Assembly: GCA_019449655.1 (NCBI GenBank)
Contig: JAHQXD010000001.1
Span: 124,001-188,000, forward strand
Direction: 5' to 3'
Source of the DNA: Ferrigenium straubiae
GTDB taxonomy: Bacteria; Pseudomonadota; Gammaproteobacteria; Burkholderiales; Gallionellaceae
DNA length: 64,000 nt
The notes beneath the pieces were generated by a model. That model did no database searches and was not told where the DNA came from. It worked only from the letters and a program-made list of their open reading frames with translations. Made by a program: the position numbers and the translations under genes. Below, in pieces: positions 10,018 through 22,137 of the stretch (within the stretch, counting starts at the first letter, position 1; each line of letters opens with the position of its first letter).

Positions 10018-11187
10018 ATGAGCGAACAAAAATACCAACCGGAAACTCTGGCGGTGCGCGCCGGAGCGGTGCAAAGCCAATTCGGCGAGAACAGCGAGGC
10101 GCTGTTCCTGACTTCCAGCTTCACCTTCGAGAGTGCCGCGCAGGCCGCCGCTCGTTTCAGCGACGCGGAGCCTGGCAACATCTATTCGCGCTTCACCAAT
10201 CCGACCGTGACGATGTTCGAGGAGCGTCTCGCCGCCTTGGAAGGCGCGGAGCAGTGTGTCGCCACGGCCTCGGGCATGTCGGCGATCCTGGCGTGCGTGA
10301 TGGGGCTGCTCAAGAGCGGCGACCACATCGTCGCCTCGCGCAGCATCTTCGGTGCGACCATCAATCTGTTCAACAACGTCATCAGGAAATTCGGCGTGGA
10401 GACGACTTACGTCTCCGCGACCGACCCGTCCGAGTGGGCTGCGGCAGTGCGCCCGAACACCCGACTGTTCTTCCTGGAGACGCCGTCCAACCCGCTCACC
10501 GAGATTTCCGACATCGCCACGATCGCTGCGGTGGCGAAGGGTTGCGGCGCGCTGCTCGCGGTGGACAACTGCTTCTGCACGCCGATCCTGCAGCGCCCGT
10601 TCGACCTCGGCGCGGACATCGTGATCCACTCTGCGACCAAGTACATCGATGGGCAAGGGCGCGTGCTGGGCGGCGCGGTGCTGGGCAGCAAAAAGAACAT
10701 GGAGGGCGTGTACGGCTTCCTGCGCACCGCCGGGCCGACGATGAGCGCGTTCAATGCCTGGATATTCCTGAAAGGCATGGAGACGCTGAAAATCCGCATG
10801 GACGCGCACAGCGCCAACTCGCTGGAACTGGCGCGCTGGCTGGAGGCGCAGCCCAACGTGGCGCGCGTTTTCTATCCGGGTCTGCCATCGCATCCGCAGC
10901 ATGAGCTGGCCATGCGCCAGCAGAAGAGCGGCGGCGGCATCGTGTCGTTCGAGGTGAAGGGCGGGAAAGGGGCGGCCTGGCGCGTGATCGACAATACGCG
11001 CATGGTCTCGATCACTGCCAACCTCGGCGACACCAAGACCACCATCACCCATCCGGCGAGCACCACCCACGGGCGCATCGCGCCCGAGGCGCGTGCAGCA
11101 GCGGGCATCACGGACGGCCTGATCCGCATCGCTGTGGGGCTGGAGGCGGTGGTCGATATACAGAACGATCTGGCGCGCGGCCTGTAA
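10018..11187 (+). CDS. metZ: O-succinylhomoserine sulfhydrylase
   Basis: MetZ makes homocysteine directly from O-succinylhomoserine and sulfide with PLP. The 389-residue protein has the Cys/Met-metabolism signature: NIYSRFTNPTVTMFEERLA, ATASGMSAI and the PLP lysine in HSATKYIDGQG (Lys208). The sequence YSRFTNPT and the loop SVTNLGDTK-like region (MVSITANLGDTKTTITHPAS) are typical of MetZ rather than MetB. It is the usual gene after purF in betaproteobacteria. GAGAGTGAG precedes the ATG, and its stop shares one base with the next start (TAATG). Confidence 0.93.
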   Translation: MSEQKYQPETLAVRAGAVQSQFGENSEALFLTSSFTFESAAQAAARFSDAEPGNIYSRFTNPTVTMFEERLAALEGAEQCVATASGMSAILACVMGLLKSGDHIVASRSIFGATINLFNNVIRKFGVETTYVSATDPSEWAAAVRPNTRLFFLETPSNPLTEISDIATIAAVAKGCGALLAVDNCFCTPILQRPFDLGADIVIHSATKYIDGQGRVLGGAVLGSKKNMEGVYGFLRTAGPTMSAFNAWIFLKGMETLKIRMDAHSANSLELARWLEAQPNVARVFYPGLPSHPQHELAMRQQKSGGGIVSFEVKGGKGAAWRVIDNTRMVSITANLGDTKTTITHPASTTHGRIAPEARAAAGITDGLIRIAVGLEAVVDIQNDLARGL

Positions 11188-11678
11188 TGGATGTCCTTGC
11201 CGCACAAGTCGGCGGGGCGCTGAAGGCACACGGCCTGAAGCTGGTGACGGCGGAATCCTGTACCGGCGGCGGCGTGGCGCAGGCCATCACCGACGTGGCG
11301 GGCAGTTCGGCATGGTTCGAGCGCGGCTTCATCACCTATTCCAACCTGGCCAAGCAGCAGATGCTGGGCGTGAGCGAGGCAACGCTCACTCAGCATGGCG
11401 CGGTGTCCGAGGCGGCGGTGCGCGAGATGGTGGCGGGCGCGCTGGCCCACAGCGCGGCGCAGGTGGCCGTGGCGGTGAGCGGCATCGCCGGGCCGGGCGG
11501 CGGCACGCCGGACAAACCGGTCGGCACGGTGTGGTTCGCGTGGGGTCTCAAAAACGGCGTGACCCACGCGCAGCGCCGCCAACTCAACGGCAGCCGTGCC
11601 GAAGTGCGCGCGCAGTCCGTGCATATCGCGTTGCAGGGCGTGCTCGACCTGCTCGGGCGGCGCACGAAAATCGCCTGA
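11187..11678 (+). CDS. pncC: CinA C-terminal-type nicotinamide-nucleotide amidase
   Basis: The 163-residue protein corresponds to the stand-alone CinA C-terminal domain, which deamidates NMN to nicotinate mononucleotide in pyridine-nucleotide salvage. Motifs are LVTAESCTGGGVAQAITDVAGSS... with AESCTGG carrying the catalytic serine, FITYSNLAKQ, VSEAAVREM and the nucleotide-facing GIAGPGGGTPDKPVGTV. It starts in the metZ stop codon and precedes recA by 82 bases, a placement also seen in gammaproteobacteria where the gene was called ygaD. Confidence 0.92.
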   Translation: MDVLAAQVGGALKAHGLKLVTAESCTGGGVAQAITDVAGSSAWFERGFITYSNLAKQQMLGVSEATLTQHGAVSEAAVREMVAGALAHSAAQVAVAVSGIAGPGGGTPDKPVGTVWFAWGLKNGVTHAQRRQLNGSRAEVRAQSVHIALQGVLDLLGRRTKIA

Positions 11679-11679
11679 A

Positions 11680-11709
11680 TTAATATAAAGAACGAACGTT
11701 CTGTACAAA
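11680..11709 (+). promoter_or_regulatory. Candidate recA promoter with GAAC-N4-GTTC operator
   Basis: TTAATA (11680-11685) and TACAAA (11704-11709) are separated by 18 bases and could serve as -35 and -10. The spacer contains GAACGAACGTTC (11690-11701), that is GAAC, four bases, GTTC, which is the shape of LexA boxes in Gram-positive and some other bacteria. The expected betaproteobacterial SOS box CTGT-N8-ACAG is not seen here. The placement inside a promoter ahead of recA supports an SOS operator, but this is inference. Confidence 0.45.
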
Positions 11710-11760
11710 TCAAAATTGATGTGCCACAATCCGGCACCAATTTCAAAAGGGGAGATCGTG

Positions 11761-12844
<1,084 letters not shown>

Positions 12845-12861
<17 letters not shown>

Positions 12862-13309
12862 GTTGAGCCTGCGCGCGCGCACCCTGCAATACCTCGCGCG
12901 CCGCGAATACAGCCGCGCCGAACTGCGCGGCAAGTTGCTGCCCCATGTGCAAGAAGGTGAAGACCTCGACGCGCTGCTGGACGACCTGACTTCACGCGGC
13001 TGGCTGTCCGATGCCCGTGCAGCGACGCAACTGCTGCATGCCAAACGCAGCCGCTTCGGCATGCAACGCATCGCGCAGGAGCTGCGCCAGAAAGGCATTG
13101 CGGAAGATCTGATCGGCGAGGCGTTGCCGGGCCTGAAGGAAACCGAACTGGATGCGGCGCGCAACGTGTGGCAGAAGAAGTTCGGCGCACTGCCGCAGGA
13201 CGCCAGGGAAAAAGCCCGGCAGGTGCGCTTCCTGCAATCGCGCGGATTCTCCATGGATGCGATCTTCAAAATACTGCAAGCCGACAACCCCGAAGACGGC
13301 TCAGTCTGA
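12845..13309 (+). CDS. recX: RecA regulator RecX
   Basis: RecX caps and modulates RecA filaments. The 154-residue helical-repeat protein shows the family pattern [19 protein letters not shown], then [32 protein letters not shown] and a C-terminal [16 protein letters not shown]. Start GTG 12845 lies inside recA (17-base overlap), suggesting translational coupling; TTG 12863 just after recA is an alternative. The recA-recX pair is conserved in many bacteria. Confidence 0.92.
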
Positions 13310-13355
13310 ATCGAGTCTGCTCTCTGTCTCCGACCTGCCGCTCAAGCCCGTCAAA

Positions 13356-13364
13356 TGGTATGAT
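13356..13364 (+). promoter_or_regulatory. Extended -10 upstream of alaS
   Basis: TGGTATGAT fits an extended -10 element (TGn plus TATGAT at 13359-13364) 61 bases upstream of the alaS ATG. No convincing -35 is seen at the expected distance, which is tolerated for extended -10 promoters. It lies after the recX stop, so alaS may have its own promoter. Confidence 0.4.
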
Positions 13365-13424
13365 TCGCGCCTGATTCCGCTCGTGGAGCGGTCTTCCGAT
13401 GAATAACGCCATATCCGGTGCACA

Positions 13425-16159
<2,735 letters not shown>

Positions 16160-16163
<4 letters not shown>

Positions 16164-16324
16164 GTTTGGTGAGTCCGGCCTTGCTCGCTGCGACCGCACC
16201 AAAGCGGCTGCGCCGCCACCGTGTCGCAGCGGCACCGGACATGGCGATGGCCGGCGGCACGCAACCCGAGCATCTGGCTGCTGCACTAGCTTCCGTTACA
16301 GATTGGGTCAAGGCACGTTTATAA
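16160..16324 (+). pseudogene. Duplicated 3' end of alaS (54-codon remnant ORF)
   Basis: An ORF opens at an ATGA overlap with the alaS stop and runs 54 codons. Its last 90 bases (16235-16324) repeat the last 90 bases of alaS (16074-16163) with scattered changes and encode [20 protein letters not shown] followed by VTDWVKARL and a stop. The 71 bases in between (16164-16234) are unrelated and contain an inverted GCTGCGAC/GTCGCAGC pair. It is best read as a remnant of another alaS 3' end, for example left by recombinational replacement or tandem duplication. Whether the short ORF is translated is unknown; AAGGAAC after its stop probably serves the next gene. Confidence 0.8.
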
Positions 16325-16336
16325 GGAACGATACAG

Positions 16337-16801
16337 TTGAAAACAGGCCGTTATAGCGTATTGCTGGTCGAGGACGATTCGGTGGCGACAGACTTGGCGC
16401 GCCGTGCCGCTGCCGAGCGCTGCCCCGAAATCAGCCTGACCGTGGTGGCGGGCGGAGATGCCGTGCTGGACTGGCTGAACGAGAGCGTCGCGAACAAGGA
16501 GCAGATGCCGCATATCATCCTGATGGACCTGAACCTGCCGAAGCTGGACGGGCTGGGGGTGTTGCGCAAGCTGCGCCTGCATGCCGCCACCCGCGACATC
16601 CCGATCGTGGCGTTTTCGGTGGAATACACGCAGGCAGACGTGCAGATGAGCTACCGGGCCGGGGCAAACAGTTTCGTGGCCAAGCCTGCCGATCTTGAAC
16701 AGTTCAGCGGGTTTTTCCGCGAGCAGATGGCCTACTGGATGCAGCCGCGCCAGCGCGAACTTGCCTTTGCTTCGGGGCAGGGCGCAAAAGGCCGTTCCTG
16801 A
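16337..16801 (+). CDS. Single-domain response regulator
   Basis: The 154-residue protein is one receiver domain with no output domain. It has the acidic pair in LLVEDDSVATDL, the phospho-acceptor aspartate in IILMDLNLPKLDGLGVLRKL, the switch residue region IVAFSVEYTQADV and the lysine in NSFVAKPADLEQF. The long alpha4-beta5 spacing and the NLPKLDG motif resemble Rcp1-like regulators that pair with phytochrome or hybrid kinases. Start is TTG 16337, with AAGGA nine bases upstream; no kinase is nearby. It follows the alaS remnant and ends before the convergent mutase gene. Confidence 0.85.
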   Translation: MKTGRYSVLLVEDDSVATDLARRAAAERCPEISLTVVAGGDAVLDWLNESVANKEQMPHIILMDLNLPKLDGLGVLRKLRLHAATRDIPIVAFSVEYTQADVQMSYRAGANSFVAKPADLEQFSGFFREQMAYWMQPRQRELAFASGQGAKGRS

Positions 16802-16848
16802 TTTACACCCGGTAGCACAACTCTAGCTCTTCTGGTAAACCCCGCCTT

Positions 16849-18228
16849 CTAGAACGGCAGCTGCAGATGAGGTGCGGCCTGCCGGAACATCTCGCGAAAA
16901 TCGTCCTGGATGCGCCGCAGCGCATCTTCGTTGTCCGCCTCGAAGCGCAGCACGATCACCGGCGTGGTGTTGCTGGGGCGCGCCAGCCCGAAGCCGTCGG
17001 CATATTCCACGCGCAATCCGTCCAGTGTGATGATCTCCTTCGCATCGGCAAATCTCGCGGTGCGCTGCAGTTGCGCGAGCAGCGCGTGGTTTTCGCCTTC
17101 GGCGGTGTGGATGTGCAGCTCCGGCGTACAAACCGCATCCGGCAGTGCGTTCAGCACGGCGCTCGGGTCGGCGGCCTTGCTCAATATCTCCAACAGGCGC
17201 GCGCCGCTGTATAGCCCGTCGTCGAAGCCATACCAGCGTTCCTTGAAGAACATGTGGCCGCTCATTTCGCCGGCGAGCAGCGCGCCGGTTTCCTTCATCT
17301 TGGCCTTGACCAGCGAATGCCCGGTTTTCCATAGCGTGGGCTTTCCGCCACGCTCGCGTATCCAGGAAAAGAGATTGCGCGTGGATTTCACGTCGAAGAT
17401 GATCTCCGCGCCGGGGTTGCGGGAGAGCACGTCGGCGGCGAACAGCATCAGCTGGCGATCGGGGTAGATGATCCTGCCGTCCCTGGTGACCACGCCGAGC
17501 CGGTCGCCGTCGCCGTCGAATGCCAGGCCCAGCTCGCTGTCGTTGGTGCGCAGCGCAGCGATCAGGTCTTCGAGGTTGTGCGGGTCGGACGGATCGGGGT
17601 GGTGGTTGGGGAAGTTTCCATCCACCTCGCAGTACATTTCCTCCACCTTGCAGCCGAGCTTGCGGTACAGCTCCGCGACGTAAGCGCCGGCCACGCCGTT
17701 GCCGCAGTCCACGGTGATGTTCATCGGCCTGGACAGTTTGATGTCGGAGACGATGCGCGCGAGGTAATCCGCACTTATGTCCTGTTGCGTATAGCTGCCG
17801 GCGCCGTGCACCAGATCGTTCTGCTCGATGCGCTGGCGCAGCTTCTGGATTGTCTCACCGGACAGCGTCTCGCCGGCCAGCACCATTTTCAGGCCGTTGT
17901 AATCCGGCGGGTTGTGGCTGCCGGTGAGCATCACCGCGCAGTGGGTCTGCAACTGGTAGGCGGCGAAATACACCATCGGTGTTGCGACGAGTCCCACATC
18001 GATCACGTTGATGCCGCTTTTGCGGATGCCGCGTGCCAGGGCGGCGACCAGTTCCGGGCCGGACAGCCTGCCGTCGCGCCCGATCGCGATCGCGCGCTGC
18101 CCGCGCACCACGGCTTCCGAACCGAGTGCATGGCCGATGGCCTCCACCACTTCGGCGGTCAGCGCCTTGCCGACGATGCCGCGGATGTCATAGGCCTTGA
18201 AGATTTCCTTGGGTAAATTCATCAACAT
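16849..18228 (-). CDS. Phosphomannomutase/phosphoglucomutase (AlgC type)
   Basis: The 459-residue enzyme of the alpha-D-phosphohexomutase family interconverts hexose 1- and 6-phosphates, feeding nucleotide sugars to LPS and polysaccharides. Motifs are the N-terminal FKAYDIRGIVG, the phosphoserine loop LTGSHNPPDYNGLKM, the magnesium loop FDGDGDRLGVV and the sugar-specificity loop GEMSGHMFFKERW. Start ATG 18228 overlaps the stop of waaF (ATGTTGA); an ATG two codons later is the alternative. CAAGGCG sits upstream. Pairing with waaF suggests a role in LPS core synthesis. Confidence 0.93.
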   Translation of the reverse strand: MLMNLPKEIFKAYDIRGIVGKALTAEVVEAIGHALGSEAVVRGQRAIAIGRDGRLSGPELVAALARGIRKSGINVIDVGLVATPMVYFAAYQLQTHCAVMLTGSHNPPDYNGLKMVLAGETLSGETIQKLRQRIEQNDLVHGAGSYTQQDISADYLARIVSDIKLSRPMNITVDCGNGVAGAYVAELYRKLGCKVEEMYCEVDGNFPNHHPDPSDPHNLEDLIAALRTNDSELGLAFDGDGDRLGVVTRDGRIIYPDRQLMLFAADVLSRNPGAEIIFDVKSTRNLFSWIRERGGKPTLWKTGHSLVKAKMKETGALLAGEMSGHMFFKERWYGFDDGLYSGARLLEILSKAADPSAVLNALPDAVCTPELHIHTAEGENHALLAQLQRTARFADAKEIITLDGLRVEYADGFGLARPSNTTPVIVLRFEADNEDALRRIQDDFREMFRQAAPHLQLPF

Positions 18229-19250
18229 GATTCGCCTTGATTTTGAATGATATGGGTTAGTCTGTCCCAGACCATGTCCGGGGTCAGTTTCGTCATGCAG
18301 TGGAAATGCCCGAACGGGCATTCGCGCTTGAAGCACGGGCTGCACTCGATGTCGAGCTTCACGACCTGCGCCTTGGCGGACAGCGGCGGGGTGAACTGGG
18401 GGCTGCTGGAGCCGAACAGCGCGATCATCGGCCGATCCAGCGCGGCGGCCAGGTGCATCAGGCCCGAGTCGTTGCTGATGACCAGGCGCGCGCATGACAG
18501 CAGCGCGATGGCATCACCCAGATCGGTGCGGCCGCACAGGTTGATGCACTGGCCTTCGGCGAGCTGGTTGATTTCTTCGGCGGCATGCCTGTCCTTGGGC
18601 GAGCCGATCAGCCAGATCGCATAGCCGTGTTGCCCCAGGCGCTGCGCGATGTTCGCGTAGTAGGCGGCCGGCCAGCGCTTGGCCGGGCCGTACTCGGCGC
18701 CGGGACAGAAGGCCGCGACGGGCCGGTCCAGCGTCAGGTTCAGCTTTTGCTGTGCGGCGTCGCGCTGCGCCTCGGAGACCGTCAGTTTCGGATTCGCCAG
18801 CGGGCGCGGGATTTCGCCCCGCGTATCCTCGGCGAGCTGCGCGAAGCGCTCCACCATCAGCGGCAGTTTATGCTTGTCGAGCCTGCGCGCATCGTTGAGC
18901 AGGATATAGCGCGACTCGCCGACAAAACCGGTGCGCAACGGGATACGCGCGAAGAACGGAACGAGCGCGGATTTCCATGAGTTGGGCAGTACGATGGCTT
19001 GGTCGTAGCGCGCGGCACGCAGTTGTTTGCCGACCCGGTGGCGTGCAGCCAGGTTCAGTGCGCCGTGTGGGAACGGGTTGATGATGACGTCGTGCACCTC
19101 GGGCATCTGGCGCAGCAGCTTCTCCGTCCACGGCGGGGCGAACACGTCGATCAGACAGCCGGGATGGCGTTGCCCGAGGCGCATCAGCATCGGCTGCATC
19201 AGCATGCAGTCGCCTACCCAGCTCGGTGCGATAACCAGAATTTTCTGCAT
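18222..19250 (-). CDS. waaF: ADP-heptose:LPS heptosyltransferase II
   Basis: WaaF adds the second heptose to the LPS inner core at the cytoplasmic face of the inner membrane. The 342-residue GT9 protein begins MQKILVIAPSWVGDCMLMQP and contains FCPGAEYGPAKRWP, SNDSGLMHLAAAL and ALFGSSSPQFTPP, the standard WaaF signatures, plus a C-terminal CSPCFKRECPFGHFHC. I start at ATG 19250; a longer frame to 19316 adds unrelated sequence. It overlaps the phosphohexomutase gene by seven bases, so both are probably co-transcribed. Confidence 0.94.
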   Translation of the reverse strand: MQKILVIAPSWVGDCMLMQPMLMRLGQRHPGCLIDVFAPPWTEKLLRQMPEVHDVIINPFPHGALNLAARHRVGKQLRAARYDQAIVLPNSWKSALVPFFARIPLRTGFVGESRYILLNDARRLDKHKLPLMVERFAQLAEDTRGEIPRPLANPKLTVSEAQRDAAQQKLNLTLDRPVAAFCPGAEYGPAKRWPAAYYANIAQRLGQHGYAIWLIGSPKDRHAAEEINQLAEGQCINLCGRTDLGDAIALLSCARLVISNDSGLMHLAAALDRPMIALFGSSSPQFTPPLSAKAQVVKLDIECSPCFKRECPFGHFHCMTKLTPDMVWDRLTHIIQNQGESC

Positions 19251-19307
19251 TACGCCAGATTGCTCATGGTTGGAATAACTCAAAACCGTCGCGAGCGGTT
19301 CGAGAGC

Positions 19308-19432
19308 AAGGCGCACGGGCCTTGCATGGCCATTTGACTAGGCTGGCAGGAAACGCCAGCCAAGTCGCTGGTCAGCGCAGAAACCGGAATGTACTTGAGG
19401 TACATGAGGATTTCGAGCACCGCGCAACGCCG
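19308..19432 (-). repeat. Intergenic hairpin repeat, copy 3 with nested hairpin
   Basis: On the minus strand this reads GCGGCGTTGCGCGGTGCTCG, then CATGTACCTCAAGTACATT and CCGGTTTCTGCG, matching copies 1 and 2. A nested stem-loop (19328-19373) made of GGCCATTTGACTAGGCTGGC and GCCAGCCAAGTCGCTGGTC follows the core, whereas in copy 2 the related stem-loop precedes it. The element fills most of the 205-bp space upstream of waaF; no gene is seen here. Confidence 0.78.
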
Positions 19433-19455
19433 CTATCGAATCGCACAACAGGTTT

Positions 19456-19656
19456 TCAGTGATGCCCCTTGGGCAGCTCACCCTTGAACTTGTACAGCGT
19501 GCCGCAATACGGGCAACGCGCCTCGCCGCCGTTGTTGAGGGGGATCGCCACTTTCGGGTGGGCGTTCCACAGGCTCATGTTCGGCATCGGGCAGGTCAGC
19601 GGCAGGTCGTGCGCGGTCACTTCGATGTAGCGCTGGGTGATGTCTTTATTGCTCAC
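19456..19656 (-). CDS. CHCC zinc-finger domain protein
   Basis: The 66-residue protein carries a Cys-His-Cys-Cys zinc site: LPLTCPMPNM, WNAHPKVAIP and CPYCGTLYKFKG. The same domain occurs in small bacterial proteins and in the NDUFS6 subunit of mitochondrial complex I; the bacterial role is not established. Start is GTG 19656 (VSNKDITQRY), chosen because GGGAGGAAATC precedes it; the frame extends to 19686 without a ribosome-binding site. It lies 11 bases after ilvE on the same strand, a frequent pairing in betaproteobacteria. Confidence 0.88.
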   Translation of the reverse strand: MSNKDITQRYIEVTAHDLPLTCPMPNMSLWNAHPKVAIPLNNGGEARCPYCGTLYKFKGELPKGHH

Positions 19657-19667
19657 GATTTCCTCCC

Positions 19668-20588
19668 TCAGACGTAGGACAACCAATCGGTGTGCTGCGG
19701 ATGCTTGCCCGCGACGCAGTCGAAGAACGCCTGCTGCAGCCGGGTGGTGACCGGGCCGCGCGAACCGCCGCCGATGGTGCGGTGATCGAGTTCACGGATC
19801 GGCGTCACCTCGGCAGCGGTGCCGGTGAAGAAGGCTTCTTCGGCGCAATAGATCTCGTCGCGCGTGATGCGCTTCTCGACCACCTCGATGCCCATTTCCC
19901 GGGCCAGGGTGAAGATCGAGCCGCGCGTGATGCCTTCCAGGCAGGAGGTCAGGTCGGGCGTGTACAGCTTGCCCTTCTTGACGATGAAGATGTTCTCGCC
20001 GGAACCCTCCGCGACGTAGCCGTCCACGTCCAGCAGCAGGGCTTCGTCGTAGTTGTCGTTGGCGGCTTCCTGGTGCGCCAGGATCGAGTTGGCGTAGGTC
20101 GTCACCGACTTGGCGCGGCACATGTTCACGTTGACGTGGTGGCGGGTGAAGCTGGAGGTCTTGACGCGGATGCCTTTTTGCATGCCTTCGGCGCCGAGAT
20201 ATGCGCCCCACGGCCAGGCGGCGATTGCGACATGGGTGGACAGCGTCTTCGCGGCGATGCCCATCGCTTCCGAGCCGTAAAACGCGATCGGGCGGATGTA
20301 GCAGGATTCCAGCTTGTTGACGCGCACCACTTCACGGTGCGCTTCCATGACGGTCTCTTTGTCCCAGGGCATCTTCATCTGGAAGATATGCGCCGAATTG
20401 AACAGCCGGTCGGTGTGCTCCTGGAGACGGAAAATGGCCGTGCCTTTCTCGGCCTTGTAGGCGCGCACGCCCTCGAACACGCCCATGCCGTAATGCAGCG
20501 TGTGGGTCAGCACATGGGTGGTGGCATCGCGCCAGGGGACGAGCTTGCCGTCATACCAGATAAAACCGTCGCGGTCGGACATCGACAT
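19668..20588 (-). CDS. ilvE: Branched-chain amino acid aminotransferase
   Basis: IlvE transaminates the keto acids of leucine, isoleucine and valine. The 306-residue fold-type IV PLP enzyme has HYGMGVFEGVRAYK, RPIAFYGSEAMG, the PLP lysine region CRAKSVTTYANS... (the family lysine is in this segment) and the signature YVAEGSGENIFIVKKGKLYT with GITRGS. ATG 20588 is used (MSMSDRDGFIWYDG) with AAAGGAATTCC upstream; a frame to 20618 gives a non-conserved extension. It is divergent from the cyclase gene at 20776. Confidence 0.95.
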   Translation of the reverse strand: MSMSDRDGFIWYDGKLVPWRDATTHVLTHTLHYGMGVFEGVRAYKAEKGTAIFRLQEHTDRLFNSAHIFQMKMPWDKETVMEAHREVVRVNKLESCYIRPIAFYGSEAMGIAAKTLSTHVAIAAWPWGAYLGAEGMQKGIRVKTSSFTRHHVNVNMCRAKSVTTYANSILAHQEAANDNYDEALLLDVDGYVAEGSGENIFIVKKGKLYTPDLTSCLEGITRGSIFTLAREMGIEVVEKRITRDEIYCAEEAFFTGTAAEVTPIRELDHRTIGGGSRGPVTTRLQQAFFDCVAGKHPQHTDWLSYV

Positions 20589-20690
20589 AATGGAATTCCT
20601 TTGATGGGTCGGTTGCAAAGCGAGGATTCTAGCGTTTTCCGCGAGGTTTATGAAGGGAGCACGGTAAATATCCGCTCCGGCCGGCAGGCC

Positions 20691-20719
20691 TTATTTTCCG
20701 GACGCTAATTCGGGTATGA
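20691..20719 (+). promoter_or_regulatory. Candidate sigma-70 promoter for the cyclase operon
   Basis: TTATTT (20691-20696), a 17-base spacer and TATGAT (20714-20719) lie 57 bases upstream of the chosen cyclase start. Only the -10 is close to consensus. It is positioned between the divergent ilvE and cyclase genes and could drive the long + strand gene series that follows. Confidence 0.4.
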
Positions 20720-20775
20720 TGGCCGCGTTGGTTGGACAACATCTCGATAATCCCTATCCGAAGGGAACCGCACCA

Positions 20776-22083
20776 ATGATCGATCTGCCTGAAATCACCG
20801 CAGGAACTACGGATACGCAAGAAGAAAAATTGCGCAAGAGCCTGCTGATTTTCGCCTGCGCCTTCATGAACCTGGCGGTGGTGCTATGGCTGGCGATCTA
20901 CTGGATGATGGGGCTGCATTTCTCGGCGAACGTGCCGCTGGGATACCAGCTCATTTCCGTGGCTTCGCTGATCTACTATTTCAAGACCCGGCGGTTTGCG
21001 CCGTTCCGCTTCGTGCAGTTGAGTCTGTTCCTGTTCGCGCCGTTCGTCATGCAGTGGAGTATCGGCAGTTCGGTGACATCGAGCGGCGTGATGCTGTGGG
21101 CGCTGCTTGCCCCGATCGGCGCGCTGGTCGTGTCGGGCTGGCGCGAGTCCATCCCCTGGTTTGTTGCGTATGTCGTGATGACGGCCGTCTCCGGTTTATT
21201 CGATTATTTCCTCGGTACGGGTACCGAAGGCGGATTGCCGATGAAAACCATCGGCGTGTTCTTCGCACTCAATTTTGCCGCGATGTCGTCCATCATCTAT
21301 TTCCTGGTGCGCTACTTTGTTGTAGAGATGGACAAGATCAGGGAGCAGCTTGACCGGCAGCACCAGTTGCTGGCCGAAGAGCAGAAAAAATCCGAGCGCG
21401 TGCTGCTCAATATATTGCCCGGCAGCATTGCGCAGCGCCTGAAAAATCATCCGGGCTTGATCGCGGACGGTCATGCGGACGTAACGGTGATGTTCGCCGA
21501 CCTGGTGAATTTCACACAACTGACCGAGTCGCTGCCCCCCGAGCAGATGGTCACCTTGCTCAACACCATTTTCTCCGGCTTCGACGAGTTGAGCGAGAAA
21601 TACGGCGTGGAGAAAATCAAGACGATAGGCGACGCCTACATGGCGGTCGGCGGGCTGAATCACGACAGGACGGACTACACCTGCGACATTGCGGACATGG
21701 CGCTGGAGATGCGCCGGTTTGTGGCCGGCCATCCCGAGCTTTCCAGGTTCAAGCTGGGCATCCACACCGGCATCGCCACCGGCCCGGTGGTCGCCGGGGT
21801 GATCGGCACCAAGCGCTTTATCTATGACATGTGGGGCGACACGGTGAACATCGCCAGCCGCCTGACCGATGAGGCGACGCCGGGAGTGATCCAGGTGGAC
21901 CGGACAACCTACAACCGCATCCGGCATGAGTATGCCTTCGAGCCTCCCGTCACGATCCACGTCAAGGGCAAGGGCGAAGTGATCATGTATCGCCTCACCG
22001 CGCGCCTGGGCGATGCTCCGCACCGGGGCAGCGCGCTGTCGCCGGCTGCTGCGCCGGAAATCGACGCGCCTGAACAATCATGA
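20776..22083 (+). CDS. Membrane-anchored class III adenylate/guanylate cyclase
   Basis: The 435-residue protein has six hydrophobic segments in residues 25-190 and then a class III cyclase domain (about 230-415). The catalytic pattern is complete: metal aspartates in VMFADLVNFTQLTE and KTIGDAYMAVGG, the substrate-side lysine just before TIGDA, and the transition-state region YDMWGDTVNIASRLTD. It should make cAMP (or cGMP) in the cytoplasm. Start ATG 20776 has GAAGGGAAC upstream; ATG 20716 overlaps the candidate promoter. It opens the + strand series that contains Mla-type and caspase/CHAT genes, and a second cyclase closes it. Confidence 0.9.
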   Translation: MIDLPEITAGTTDTQEEKLRKSLLIFACAFMNLAVVLWLAIYWMMGLHFSANVPLGYQLISVASLIYYFKTRRFAPFRFVQLSLFLFAPFVMQWSIGSSVTSSGVMLWALLAPIGALVVSGWRESIPWFVAYVVMTAVSGLFDYFLGTGTEGGLPMKTIGVFFALNFAAMSSIIYFLVRYFVVEMDKIREQLDRQHQLLAEEQKKSERVLLNILPGSIAQRLKNHPGLIADGHADVTVMFADLVNFTQLTESLPPEQMVTLLNTIFSGFDELSEKYGVEKIKTIGDAYMAVGGLNHDRTDYTCDIADMALEMRRFVAGHPELSRFKLGIHTGIATGPVVAGVIGTKRFIYDMWGDTVNIASRLTDEATPGVIQVDRTTYNRIRHEYAFEPPVTIHVKGKGEVIMYRLTARLGDAPHRGSALSPAAAPEIDAPEQS

Positions 22084-22137
22084 GATGAAGCAAGGTTTCA
22101 GTCGGATGAATATGCGCAAGATACATGAGGGGGCAAG

